Positions 11,223 to 22,961 are shown, numbered from the stretch's first letter. The stretch is 64,000 bases of DNA from Nepenthes gracilis (GCA_033239525.1 BSYO01000003.1:11030001-11094000), one strand, 5' to 3'. Notes: a model not told the origin generated them from the sequence alone. Numbers and translations are program-made.

Positions 11223-12703
11223 TGTTGGGATTTGTCACTCGAATTTACACACAACCTGGCGCAGCAGAAAATTCGAACCCCCTATCAGTCGTCAGCCACC
11301 AATTTAGTAGGAATAAGAGATAAAGAATGCACAATATTTTTAACATGAAAACTCTTCTCAACTAAGAAAAAAATCTTGGGACAAACTCCGAAATAAATTT
11401 TTACTATGTAAGATTGGTTACAAAAATTTTCGAGATAGAATACTTGTAACACACCTGAGACAGAATAAGAAAAATGACTCCATAGTAAAAAAAAAAAACT
11501 CTCCACTCTTATCTCTCTATTTTCTTCTCTTGTTCTTCTTACTGATGGTGCACTCCACTCTATTTGATTTTATATGTGTGGCGGTAGACGGCGAACGATG
11601 AGAACTTCCTTCCACATTTCTACTCTATTCCACTCTCCTTCCACGTTCCACAACAACTATTACCATTTCTATTTCCGTCTACCGTTGTCGGGCCGCTATA
11701 ACTTTCGCTTGCAACCCTCACTTTACCGCTTATCAATCTTCTAAAGCGCCTGGTGTGCTCTTATAAGGATCTTAACACCAAATTTCATCTATTCACATGG
11801 CTCGATTCTTACAGATGATTTGTCACACCAACCCTATTTTTTCCTACGACTTCACCAGTCCTACGCTTCCTCATATACACATACTCCGTAGTCAACCACT
11901 TTTCTTAGACAGCATATTCCCTACAGGTCAGTTACCTACTCTGTAAAACTTATCAATTTTAAAAAGTAAAGTGCTCTTAAAATTAGCTACATACTCTGCA
12001 AAACTTACCAACTTTTGAAGGTCAACTGCACACCACTCTGGACCTTGGCATTACTCCTGCAAAAGCACTCCGAAACTTCACTTCAGATTTTTACTCCAAA
12101 AATCCAATCCAGATGTCCACTCCGCCAAATGTCACTCCGGCCTACGCACTCCAAAAATCCACTACGGATTTTCACTCCAACAAATGCCACTCCAGCATTC
12201 GCACTCCGAATTTTCACTCTGAAAAATTCACTCCGAATTTTCACTCCGGAAGATCTTCCTGTGAAGTACTCTGGATTTTTACACTAAAAAATCCACTCCA
12301 ACAAATGCCACTTCGACAAATGTCACTCCGAGATTTGTCTTCCTTGGTAAATGGTCACTCCGTGATTCGTCTTTCTTGACAAATGGTCACTCCAAGATTC
12401 GCCCACCTTGGTAAATGGTCTTCTTTGAAATTTGCCACTCCGGCAAATGGTATTTTCTGAGATTTGCCTATTCCGATAAATGGTCTTCTCCGAGATTTGC
12501 CTACTCTAGTAAATGGTCTTCTCCTATATTTGCCATTCCGGCAAATGATGTTCTTTTGGGTTTGCCTATTCAAGCAAATTGTCTTATCTTGGTCATTGCT
12601 GCAACCAATTTACAACACTCCAAATATCACACAAAACCTATATGATCCTCCGATAACGTCTCCGTTTGTTTAGTCATCCATAAGGGGGTAACCAAACCCA
12701 ACA
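11223..12703 (-). repeat. 5' LTR of the copia element
   Basis: Minus-strand start TGTTGGGTTTGG at 12703 and end ATCCCAACA at 11223. The part 12050-12590 is an array of degenerate CACTCCG...GGCAAATGG repeats, longer than in the other LTR. Confidence 0.85.
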
Positions 12704-12757
12704 GTTTAGTGTCCTTAAATTGATATGAAAAGCTCTTTCACCGTTTATTTTGTATGT
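12704..12757 (-). pseudogene. PLATZ-family gene, 5' part of the 3' exon
   Basis: Begins after the acceptor GCGTAG and reads TYKINGERAFHINLRT, matching the PLATZ segment that follows IQ (usually TYTIN..RVVFLN.RP). It is in phase with the upstream exon, which ends at IQ. The copia element splits it from 9543. The reading frame to the distal part is shifted. Confidence 0.75.
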
Positions 12758-13294
12758 CTACGCAATTTCAAATACCCAAAAAAATGCACTTGATCAATTT
12801 TTAATAAAAATGTTTTTTTAATAATGAAAAAATTGATGGCAAAGAAGCTGAGACTTACTTGAATTTAAAGAGAACGCTGCTCATGGAAGCAAAGGAATCA
12901 GAGCAACATGAACACGATGGAGAAAATCAGAAAAGAATATAGCAGAACTAGAAACCAATAATTTTTTTCAAAAATTAGTAGCAGTTATTTGTGGAACCAA
13001 TTATAATTTTCAATTGTTTTAATATTTTTAAATTTTTTTAAACATCGCTTTTTATAGATTTGGAAATGCAACGAGGATATGTGATTGAGTATAATGACAA
13101 CACAATTGCAAGACATGAGTATATGAGAAGGGGAATAAAAATGTGAGAATACAGACAGATGCAGACATAATATATCATATAGTAAATTCTAATACGTGGA
13201 AAAATTCAAAAGGTGAGAAAACATATGATCATTCACCGTTAACCATACATTCGTAACAAAATACAGCATTTTGTTAACATGCAATAATAATCAC
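12758..13294 (-). other. PLATZ intron
   Basis: Bounded by a GT donor after the exon ending ...CSKIQ (13295) and the AG acceptor before 12757. AT-rich, no other feature seen. Confidence 0.65.
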
Positions 13295-13414
13295 CTGTAT
13301 CTTTGAGCAGTCGAGATGTTTTTCCAAATCATGGAGGCGAACGAAGTCATGGTAGACATATCTGCAAATTTGAAGGTGGCTATGGTGGCAGTGATTGGAT
13401 GAAGAGATACAATC
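13295..13414 (-). pseudogene. PLATZ-family gene, central zinc-binding exon, 3' part
   Basis: Reads (C)ISSSNHCHHSHLQICRYVY then HDFVRLHDLEKHLDCSKIQ, the hallmark core of PLATZ proteins (...H..LQIRRYVYHDVVRL.DL.KL.DCS.IQ). It ends at a GT splice donor (13294-13293). The 5' part of this exon is at 18869-19005, displaced by element D, which inserted in the codons just after CRDC. TSD CAATC is at 13410-13414. Confidence 0.9.
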
Positions 13415-13853
13415 TATTACCGGCTTAATTAACAGTGACGCTACGTCAGTACGGAAGAACACTGGAGTCATTCAAGCACCTATGAGATTGCAAGATTATA
13501 TCTGGGTTTGATACAGGATGTTGGAGCCATGGACTTCCACTGATTTATGATATTTTCCTTTACTGATATAATTCTGTTTTTACTATTCTGTTTCTATTCT
13601 GTTTTACAAATTGCAGGGCCATGTGCTTACAAATGAATTCTGTTTTTACCCTTCCTGTGGTTATAGCTACCGTGTACCTGGCAGGAGGAAAATAGAAAAT
13701 ACAATCTTACTTCTTCTTACTCTGTCTCTTCTTCTCTTCCTCTCGACTCCCTCTCTGTCTCCCTTTTCCCTACTCCTCCCCTCCCTCTGTCAGATCTCCC
13801 CTGCCCGTGTGCTAGAAATTACCAGGGCTGTCTTGCAGTAGCAACTCGTATCA
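13415..13853 (+). repeat. 5' LTR of element D
   Basis: Nearly identical to 18427-18868 apart from scattered substitutions and small indels. Starts TATTACCGG (TG mutated to TA) and ends CTCGTATCA. Contains a CT-rich stretch near 13710-13800. Confidence 0.9.
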
Positions 13854-13893
13854 TTTTAGTGATCTCGTTGAGACAAATAGCAGAGAGAATGCC

Positions 13894-14820
13894 ATGCAGT
13901 ACAAGGCTCTGGAAGAAGCCATCACCGGCGTTGCACAAGAAGTCAAGGAGGTTGCCGCAATCGTACAACACCATTCCGAGCGATTCGCCCTCCAATCAAC
14001 GACTACCGAGCAGATTCAGCAAGCCCTCAGTGAGTTCCAATAATCTTTCATTGATATTCGTCAATCCCTAACCCGACTTGAACGCCACTCTTTTTCCCCA
14101 TCTAATCCCCCTTTATTGCCTACTCCTTCCACAATTCCAATACCTCCCTCGATTTCCCCCACCTCTACTCCTCAAACCGTATCCCTACCCCTCCTTTCGG
14201 CCCCACAATTGGACGCCTTCAACTCCTCTCCTATTCGATTGCCCAAATTAGAGGTTCCCTTCTTCGCTGGCAACAATGTGGTGGAATGGTTGTTTCAGAT
14301 GGAGCACTTCTTCCTGTATCATTTTGCAACGGACTTAAACTTACCATTGCTACGTTTTATATGGCTGGGCCTGCCCTCCAATGGTTTCAATGGATGCACG
14401 CACTCGCCATCTATCGACATGGGATGTGTTCTCTAGAGATCTCGAATTGAGGTTTGATCCTTCTTCTTATTTAAATCATGAAGCCACACTTTATAAACTT
14501 TGTCAAACTACTAGAGTTTCGGCGTATATGACGGAATTCGAAGCTACTTCCACTTGAACTACTGGGCTCTCTGCCACTAATCTTTTGAGCTGCTTCCTAT
14601 CTAGGTTACGGGATGACATCCGATGAGAGTTACTGTTGTTGAAGCCGCAGACGTTATCAGAGGCCATCGACATGGCTAAGTTGATAGAGGAGAAACTGGA
14701 TAACAGCCGCTCTCTGCACCATCGTTCACCAACGACCAAACCCCCAACCAATATCCCTCAACCTTCACCCAAAACACTACTGCCAGCAAATACACCCAAT
14801 CGATTGCCCATCAAATGACT
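13894..14820 (+). pseudogene. Element D gag, broken
   Basis: Opens at the ATG 13894 (MQYKALEEAITGVAQEVKEV, helical), has an in-frame TAA at 14041, and continues in the same frame through a Pro/Ser-rich linker to KLEVPFFAGNNVVEWLFQME, the conserved start of the gag capsid-like domain. A frameshift near 14345 moves it to the frame with MAGPALQWFQWMHA and then TLSEAIDMAKLIEEKL near 14640-14700. Structural protein of the virus-like particle; not functional here. Confidence 0.8.
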
Positions 14821-14833
14821 CACACCAGTAGAG

Positions 14834-15694
14834 ATGGCAGTTAGACGGGAAAAGGGGCTATGTTTTAATTGTGATGAACAATTTACACCGGGCCATAGGT
14901 GTAAACCTCCACAATTTTTATGTATGTTGGTGGAGGAAGACAACTTGGGTATGACGACAGCGGCCGCTACAGAGACTATCATAGCAGAAGGAGACTTTTC
15001 ACCCGATCCCAACCTGGAAGTAGAACCCCTTTGCCCGGCACCTAATCATGCCCCCACTATTTCTCTTCATGCACTAGAGGGCCACTTTGTCCCCTCTACC
15101 CTGCGGTTGCAAGGGTTTATCATGGGTCATCCTGTCGTTATTCTGGTGGACAGTAATTCCACCCATAATTTCTTCCAAACACGCATGGCCAAACATTTGG
15201 GGCTGCCAATTGAACCCTCCCAACACCTCAACGTCACAGTAGGGAATGGTGATTCCCTTCACTGTGAGGGATTGTGCACCAATGTCCTAGCTACCCTGGG
15301 AAAATCCAAGTTCAGGGTCGACCTCTATTTGCTTCCAATATATGGCACTGATATCGTGTTTGGAGTTCAGTGGTTAGCATCAATTGGACTGATGCTTTTT
15401 GACTACAAGGCACTGTGGATGCGCTTTGAACATGAGGGTCGCTCGATCACGTTACATAGACTACCTAAGGCCACCATGACACTAGACCAGTTGCGAAGAG
15501 GGAAAGTTACCAAGTCAGTTGCCACATATTTTCAACTCACAGTGCAGAAGGCTTCTGGAGAAGTGCTGGCCAACAACTCACTGGATGCTTCCCCTAAATT
15601 TAAGTTCCCTTCACAACTTACTACGGAACAGGCTAACTCTCTACAATCTCTCCTCCTATCTTTTATTGATGTTTTCTCCATCCCACATGGCTAA
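14834..15694 (+). pseudogene. Element D zinc knuckle and aspartic protease
   Basis: 286 codons in one frame. CFNCDEQFTPGHRC (residues 10-23) is the nucleocapsid zinc knuckle of this gypsy group. The retropepsin motif is VVILVDSNSTHNFF (D106), where the usual D-S-G-S-T has Asn for Gly, probably inactivating. FGVQWL follows later, typical of the protease tail. The frame stops at 15692-15694, then is open again into RT. Confidence 0.85.
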
Positions 15695-15754
15695 CCCCTC
15701 ACCGCCACAACAGATCACCGCATTCCTCTCCAACCAAATTCCTCCCCAATAAAC

Positions 15755-16474
15755 GTGAAGCCATACCGCTACCCTCATTTCCAAAAAATCGAAATAGAGA
15801 AATTGATCCAGGATATGCTAGAAGAAGGAATCATCCAGCCGAGCACAAGTCCTTTCTCATCCCCTGTTCTGCTGGTAAAAAAGAAAGACGGCAGTTTACG
15901 TTTTTGTGTTGATTACCGAGCACTGAATGTGATAACAGTGAAGGATCGATTCCCTCTTCCGACTGTTGATGAATTGCTAGATGAACTCCACGGCGTGAAG
16001 TTTTTCTCTAAGCTGGATTTGCGAGCGGGCTATCACCAGATGAGAGTTAACCCGGAAGATATACATAAAATGGCATTCCGAACTCACAAAGGCCATTACG
16101 AATTCCTAGTCATGTCATTTGGTCTTTCTAATGCCCCTTCTATGTTCCAGACAGAAATGAATGCAATATTTCGGCCCGTCCTTCGGAAATTCATCCTAGT
16201 ATTTTTCGATGACATCCTAGTATATAGTTCTTCCTGGGAGCGTCATCTGCGGCATCTCCAGTTGGCCCTACAAATACTGCAGGACAACTCCTTTTATGCC
16301 AAACCATCCAAATGTGAGTTTGGGTGTTCATCCATAGCTTTCCTGGGCCATGTAGCGACTGACCAAGGAGCAACCGTGGACCCAACTAAGATCGAAGTAG
16401 TCCAAAAATGGCCAACGCCGGTGAATGTGGCCCATTATGCACAAATTGCCTCCCCTTTCACTCAATTGTTATGA
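15755..16474 (+). pseudogene. Element D reverse transcriptase
   Basis: Same frame as the protease. Shows IIQPSTSPFSSPVLLVKKKD, FCVDYRALNVIT, KLDLRAGYHQMRV, FLVMSFGLSNAPSMFQ, the active-site box VFFDDILVYS (residues 149-158), and CEFGCSSIAFLGHV. After WPTPVNVA the segment normally reading KQLRGFLGL.GYYRRF is missing (about 18 residues) and the frame resumes at YAQIASPFTQLL before a stop. That in-frame loss removes part of the RT-connection region. Copies element RNA into DNA in intact relatives. Confidence 0.9.
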
Positions 16475-17072
16475 AAGTCTGCATTTGTTTGGAATTCGGC
16501 AACGGAGTTAGCTTTCCATACTCTCAAGGCTGCCCTTAGCACCACACCGGTTTTGGCTCTACCAGACTTCACCCAGCCCTTCACCATACACACTGATGCC
16601 TCCGGCACCGAGAGTAGGAGCAATCCTGATGCAAGCAGGCCATCCAATTGCATTCCACAGCAAACAACTCTCCTCCCGGCTGCAGAACTCCTCCGCTTAT
16701 GTCCGGGAACTTTGCGCTATCATGGAGGCCATTAGAAAACGGTGCACCTATCTTCTGGGGTCCAAGTTTACTATACAAACAGATCATCAGCCCCTCAAGG
16801 CTCTATTAGCGTAGACTATTCACACTCCAGACCAACAATGCTGGATCACCAAGCTATTAGGCTACGATTTTGACATCATATACCGACCTGGAAAGGAGAA
16901 TGGACCTGCGGATGCCCTGTCTTGACGGCAAGACTTATCATGCTCTACGGGTTGCCTCTCGACCAGTATTGGCATTGCTGGAGACCCTTCGACACTTTCA
17001 CAAGCGTAACTCTACTTCCATCAACCTCATCTCCTCCATTCAAATCAGCCAGGTACCCATGCTGATTATTCT
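16475..17072 (+). pseudogene. Element D RNase H, frameshifted
   Basis: FTQPFTIHTDASG near 16560-16610 is the first catalytic Asp of the Ty3 RNase H. After a frameshift, HPIAFHSKQLSSRLQNSSAY, RELCAIMEAI and FTIQTDHQPLKALL (16640-16810) follow, then a stop at 16812. [20 protein letters not shown] near 16860-16920 marks the C-terminal part in a further frame. Confidence 0.85.
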
Positions 17073-18426
17073 GTGAAGGATGGACTCATCTTCTACCGAG
17101 CCAAAACTCTGGTACCACCAGAAATGGCCTTGCAGGACCTTATTATGCAAGAGTATCATAATTCTCCCACAGGGGGTCATGGGGGTTTTCAACGCACATT
17201 CACTCGAATTGCCCATATTTTCTACTGGCCCCAAATGCACAGAGACATCCGCGAGTTCATCCAGCATTGCTCTACATGCCAGCAAGTCGAGCCCCTCACG
17301 GTAGCACCTCAAGGCTTGCTGCAGCCACTTCCCATCCCAGGTAAAATTTGGGAATCAGTTTCCATGGATTTCATAACTCATTTGCCACCTTCAAATGGAA
17401 AAACTGTGGTTCTGGTAGTAGTAGATCGCCTCTCCAAATACTCTCATTTTTCTTCGTTGAGCACCCAGTTTACAGCCCAAGACCTTGCTGAAGTATTTGT
17501 TAAAGAAGTGTACCGATTGCATAGTTTTCCCATGGAACTGGTGATAGACCGAGACCCTTTGTTCATGAGCCAATTTTGGCGAGAGCTTTTCAAACTCCAA
17601 GGGACCAATCTGGCCACCAGCAGTGCATATCACCCTCAATCGGACAGGCAAACGGAGGTTGTGAATCGTTGCTTAGAAGACTACTTGCGCTATTTTGTTG
17701 CTGACAACCCTTCTTCCTGGGTTCGATACCTTCCATGGGCTAAATGGAATTACAACACTGCATGGCATTCCTCAATTAAGATGAGCCCCTTTGAGGCGGT
17801 TTATAGGAGGTCACCCCCCTCCTTGCTAGACTACATGCAGGGTACATCCACTGTGGCAGCAGTAGATGAACTACTCATTGACCGAACTCACCTCATCACT
17901 GCTCTCAGAGACAATCTGCGAAGAGCTCAGCAGCGCATGAAGCAGAAGGCTGATGCTCACCGTACCGATAAGGAATTTCAAGTCGGCAATTGGGTTTTCA
18001 TAAAGCTACAGCCTTACCGACAATCCACCGTGGCATATCGACAGTCCAACAAATTGGCTAAACGGTTTTATGGACCCTTCCGTATTCTTAACCGCATTGG
18101 GCCGGTGGCTTATCGGGTTCAAGTACCAGACGGCTCCAAGATACATAATGTTTTCCATGTTTCATTATTAAAGCAATTCAAAGGTGGCCCTCCTACTGCA
18201 CCACTGGATCTCCCTCAGGATGCCCACAATTCTCATCCTCTCTTATCACCTGCTGACCTGTTGGGTTTTCGGAAAGTCCTCATCCATGGCCATTTCATTC
18301 CACAATTTCAGGTTCAATGGCAAGCGCAATCTCCTACCGAGGCCACCTGGAAACTGCGGCCGATTTCATGCATGACTTTCCTTCGTTTAACCTTGAGGAC
18401 AAGGTCATTTTTTATGGAGACGGCAA
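17073..18426 (+). pseudogene. Element D integrase with C-terminal chromodomain
   Basis: Long open frame. HHCC zinc finger (H29...C66-x2-C69), catalytic triad in SMDFITHLP (D99), VIDRDPLFMSQFW (D159) and QSDRQTEVVNR (E195; the usual QTDGQTE has Arg for Gly). A GPFRILNRIGPVAYRVQVP segment follows, with IHNVFHVSLLKQF, and then the chromodomain (LLGFRKVLIHGHFIPQFQVQW...EATW, about residues 392-430). Chromodomains target insertion to marked chromatin. The C-terminal FNLEDKV ending is present only in a shifted frame (near 18380). Confidence 0.92.
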
Positions 18427-18868
18427 TGTTACCGGCTTGATTAACAGTGACGCTACGTCAGTACAGAAGAGCACTCGGGTCACTCAAGCGCCTATGAGAT
18501 TGCGATATTATATCCGGGTTTGATACGGGATGTCGGAGCCATGGACTTCCAATGATTAATGATATTTTCCTTTACTGATATAATTTTGTTTTTACTTTTC
18601 TGTTTCTATTCTGTTTTACAAATTGCAGGGCCATGTGCTTACAAACGAATTCTGTTTTTACCCTTCCTGTGCTTATAGCTACCATATACCTAACAGGAGG
18701 AAAATAGAAAATACAATCTTACTTCTTCTTACTCGTCTCTTCTTTCTCTTCCTCTCGACTCCCTCTCTGTCTCCCTTTTCCCTACTCCTTCTCCCCTCCC
18801 TCTGTCAGATCTCCCCTGCCCGTGTGCTAAAAATTACCAAGGCTGTCTTGCAGTAGCAACTCGTATCA
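18427..18868 (+). repeat. 3' LTR of element D
   Basis: Starts TGTTACCGG and ends CTCGTATCA, followed by the target duplication CAATC (18869-18873). Retains the TG that the 5' copy lost. Confidence 0.92.
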
Positions 18869-19005
18869 CAATCCCTGCATAAGCACATGCTGCAATCCAC
18901 GCAAAACACATTCTTCTTGAGGTTTTGATGATTTACGCATAAACCTTAGAACTCGCACTTCAGCAGCATATTCAACCAACTCGGCTTCCTCTTCTCACAT
19001 CCTAC
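18869..19005 (-). pseudogene. PLATZ-family gene, central zinc-binding exon, 5' part
   Basis: Starts after the acceptor TTCAG (19006-19010) and reads VGCEKRKPSWLNMLLKCEF, a TAA stop, GLCVNHQNLKKNVFC and VDCSMCLCRDC. PLATZ proteins begin this way: KP.WL..LL...FF..C..H...NE.N.FC.DC...C..C. The stop replaces the second Phe of the FF pair. Element D separates this part from 13414. The first exon with the start codon is not identified. Confidence 0.85.
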
Positions 19006-19341
19006 CTGAATATAATCATCACGACACAGTTCAAATAGTAATCAAAGAGCAAAGATCTTCGCATTTGTTCGAACACTTAAGATTATTTTGGAATTGATTT
19101 GCCTCTATTAAATGAATTCCTATCAAATTAATTGAAGAATAGAACATAAGAAAAAAAAAAAGTTTCAGCCAAGAACATGAAGGATTTCCTAATCAATGCA
19201 TCTGAAAAACGAGTAACTCGATATAGAACAAAATCAAATTAAATAGGTGAAACAAGTCGTTCTAGTCTAGTCCTGTAACCAAACAAATTAAGCAAGCAAC
19301 ATTCACAGTTCAATACGAGTTGAAGAGTTCTGAAGCACTCC
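19006..19341. other. PLATZ upstream intron, no other feature
   Basis: AT-rich sequence 5' of the PLATZ exon on the minus strand, up to the copia target duplication at 19342-19346. No start exon or promoter could be assigned. Confidence 0.45.
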
Positions 19342-19346
19342 AAATA

Positions 19347-20170
19347 TGTTGGGTTCGGTCACCCCCTTATTGGTGACTCAACAAACAGATTTGTTATCGG
19401 ATGATTCGCATAGGTTTTGTAGCAAATGACTGATCGGGTAAGTAAAAGACCGGTCAACAGAAGGTTGACCGATTGAGAAACAAATCTGGTTAACATCCTG
19501 TTGACCGGCTGAGAAAGATTGTGGAAAATGACCGGTCCAGCAAAGTAAAGGGCCGATCAACAGAAGGTTGACCGGTTGAGAAAAGAGTCCGGTCAATGTT
19601 CTATTGACCGGCTGAGAAAAGAGTCCGGTTAATGTTCTATTGACCAGCTGAGAAAGGCCACCATGTATGCAAAAGTGCCAGATTTGGGGCAAAACGGCCA
19701 ATTGCGCCATTTTGCCAGGTTGTGCCATTTTGCCCGATTGGCCATTTTGCCAGGTTTGGACAAAATGGCCAGTTTGTACATATTACTAGTATGGTTTTTA
19801 CCATGAATGATTTTGGCCGGTTTGGAATTCCAATTTGAAATTCCGGTATGCATTTTGGCCAGTTTGCTTTATCGATATGCTTTTGGATAGAATGTATGAA
19901 ATTTTCGGAATGAAAATTTTGGAATGCTGTTGGCCGGTTTGAAGTGTTAAGGACCAAGGACTTTGCGCAGTGATGATTGAAGTCACTTATTAACGCCTGA
20001 GGACTTCTAATAATGCCCGAGGATAGTAACATCTGTGACATCTACGCAAGTAGCTTTTCAGAAGGATAGTTGACTTTCAAAATTGACTGCTGATTGATGG
20101 AGGATGTCAACTCCTCCCGACAGAGTGACGATTAGTAGAGTTGGTAGGCAAAATTGGTGGTAGGTTGTAG
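19347..20170 (+). repeat. Copia 5' LTR (left part)
   Basis: Matches 27088-28054 along its length. Contains five inverted GGTCAA/TTGACC-type dyads (19449-19650) and then repeated GCCATTTTGCC motifs (about 19680-19770). Cut by the solo LTR at 20171. Confidence 0.85.
19449..19650. promoter_or_regulatory. Array of GGTCAA-N7-TTGACC dyads in the copia LTR
   Basis: Five spaced units such as GGTCAACAGAAGGTTGACC and GGTCAATGTTCTATTGACC, with minor variants. TTGAC(C/T) is the W-box core bound by plant WRKY factors. Position near the LTR start suggests U3 promoter control (inference). The 3' LTR has the equivalent array at 27181-27390. Confidence 0.55.
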
Positions 20171-21766
20171 TGTAATGACCCAAGCTCGAGTTTTCGAAAC
20201 CGACCTAGATCGTTCAAGTACAATCTCAAATTATCCGAAATCATCAATGACAAGTCATAAATTACAACACCAAACAACTTGATTGCACTCTAATCATCGC
20301 ATCACTAACAATTAAGATACCATAAATGATTATTATAATTGTATTATGAATTAAACATCCATGATACCAATAAATTACTTTCAAAGAAATAAATATCAAT
20401 ATCCATAATGTCAAATCCTCATAAATAAAAATCTGATAAATATCTACATGTTAATAAATAATAAAAATCTCAAATCCTTATCATGGAAGCCTCAATCTTT
20501 GATATCACCTCTGTCTGGTGGCTACACAATAATCATACAATCTCCTTTATCCTAATATCAATCTATGTATTCTGGAACCAATAAAATATAAAAGTGAGCC
20601 GAATACTCAACAAGTAAAAATAATTAACAATAGAGGAGTACAATTAAGCATCCCGAACGATAAAACAATGAATAAAATTAATAATAACAAGTGATGTACC
20701 CAACCATGTCCGAGACTCAACAACAAGTTGGGTCCACCATCCCAAGGCCATATGAACAACTGGATCTCAAGAATGCAACATGAATTCCATCAAATTCGAT
20801 CATTAACTCAGTACGAGGTCATAACTATATGAAATAATAAAAATCCCAATGGACCTTATTCTACCATAGTGAATCAGAGGCCGCGTATTTACGCCCCCAA
20901 CAATTAGGTGAGTATCATGAGGTTACCCAGTATTCATGTTATCCTCACTACTCCCACAATCCTCCTAGATGCTATACTTGTAGCATGCTCATACCATCTC
21001 TAATATTTCTTGTCAATGATATCCTTGATATCATCATCTACAATGGTCACTAAATTATAAGTATCCCTCCTCAATAGCAATGATCTCGACCAATTGTATG
21101 AGATAATAAGAATCTGATTATTAGCCCAATCTAAGGTCACAACTGTACGAGATAATAAGATCTCCTTAGACCTTATTCTACCATAGTAGACTAAAGGCCG
21201 GGTATTTACATCCCCAACGGTTAGATGAGTACCACGAGATTATCCGGTATCCATGGTATCCTCACTATCCCTACAATCCTCCCAGGGACTGTCCCCATAG
21301 CATACTCATATCACCACTGATATCCCTCACAAATAATATCCCTAATATCATTATCTACGATGGTTACTAGGTTATAAGAATTTCTCATCAAGATCAACGA
21401 CCATGATCTCCGGAATGAAATATGTATTTAAAAAGTATAGATTACTCTATGGTCCCATGGACTCCCATTCATCGGAATACTATAGAGTTTTCATACACTC
21501 TCCTTTACTTATCAATAGAATACCAATCAGACATACGCATACTAATAAGGTTAATGCGAAGAATAATTTATCAGAATTCATCAATGGGGTACAGGAACAA
21601 TCACATAACCAACTATTAGTATTTCAAGTATACCAACAAACATGCACAATTTCATATAAACATATTCTACACCAATATAAATCAATATACATATAATATA
21701 CAATCCCATATATAATTATATATACTTCCTAAATATATACAAGCATTTTTATATATACAATTACAT

Positions 21767-21798
<32 letters not shown>

Positions 21799-22959
21799 GC
21801 ACAGCCATACTCTTACGTAAAAAAATTATATACATATATCTATGCACGTATGTAAGCTTATACTCAGTTTTACACACGGCAATAGCATCCCTTGCTTCAC
21901 TGCCAGCTTCTAGCTCAGCGACAGTAGTAGCATCACCCCTTTTATTGCCGACTCACACCGCGACTCCCTCTCTCGCACCCACTTCACTGCTGGCGCACAG
22001 TGCGATACACACACACTCAAGCCATGCACACACACGCGTTGCACAGCTCTGCTCGTTTGTCCTTAACAAAATTGAAGGACAAATTGCCCAAATTTCTAGG
22101 CAATAATATTCCATGAGGGAAAAGAAGATTGGCTGTGTGAGGGAGCAACAATATAATAATTTAATTAATTCATAAATTTCTTACCCAGAACCCCAGTAAT
22201 CCACAGTCCCATGACCGTGGCCCTGTTTTCCCCAATCCCTCGTTTTACCACTGATTTGGAAAGGTTGGCACAACACCACATGAAGTTATATAATCAACAT
22301 CTAAGAATAAAAAGGAAATGATTTACTTGTAAAATAATGGGTCCAAATTCTCTTGCCACCGCTGGTCACTAAACCCGGCTGGAAAATGGAAAATAAAGCA
22401 CCATACTTTGTTTTCCCACAACTGCGCCAAATCCATTAGATCTAGGACTATGACATGTAAAATCGACACTTTATAGCTTCATTAGACAATTTACGAAAAT
22501 CACAATTTATCATTAAGCCCAAGGTATTGATTGTGTTCTCTACAAGCCGTGGCTCTGCACCCAAGTTTCCAAATTTATAACCCTCAGTTTCACTATTTTC
22601 CCACCAATTGCAGCATGAAATCAGATATTCAACATTAATAAGAATGAAGGAAGATTTTATTTTGCGAGATCGGAAGTTTATTTGCCTTGATTTTGTGATT
22701 GATGACGGTGGTTTCTACTTCATTGCGTTCTTTCTCTTCGGTTCGCCTTCCCCCTTCCCTAACCCTGCTGCCACCTTAAATGATGAGAAGGGCCGGTTAG
22801 GGTTTCCTCTTAGTTTCCATGTAAGCCAAAACCTTCCTCCTTCACCGCTGCCCATACGCACACCTTCTTTCTTTCCTTTCCCTATTTTCTTTCCTTCTTC
22901 TCATTCCCATTCTTTTTTTTTATTTCCTTCTCTTTTCTTTTCTTTCCTTCATCCATCCG

Positions 22960-22961
<2 letters not shown>

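Larger units (their letters stand above)
9544..12703 (-). mobile_element. Deleted copia-type LTR element inside the PLATZ exon
   Basis: Two direct LTRs (9544-10856 and 11223-12703) flank only 366 bp. The 5-bp target duplication GTTTA is present at 9539-9543 and 12704-12708. On the minus strand the right LTR is the 5' one and is followed by a TGATATCAGA primer binding site. The internal DNA matches the 3' end of the copia element at 26831-27087, so this is a copia relative that lost almost all coding sequence. LTRs start TGTTGGGTTTGG (minus strand) and end AAATCCCAACA; the outer end of the left LTR is mutated (TAATAGGG). They share termini with the 19347/27088 LTRs but differ inside. Confidence 0.85.
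13415..18868 (+). mobile_element. Element D: Reina-like chromovirus (Ty3/gypsy) in the PLATZ exon
   Basis: 5454 bp with LTRs 13415-13853 and 18427-18868 and the 5-bp target duplication CAATC at 13410-13414 and 18869-18873. Internal order gag, zinc knuckle, protease, RT, RNase H, integrase, chromodomain defines a chromovirus; the short LTRs and total size near 5.4 kb fit the Reina clade (inference). Several stops and frameshifts and one in-frame deletion make it defective. Confidence 0.92.

Noticed and set aside
13274..13471. 65-codon ORF as a free-standing small gene
   Set aside because: It is a PLATZ exon fragment reading through a splice donor at one end and into element D at the other.
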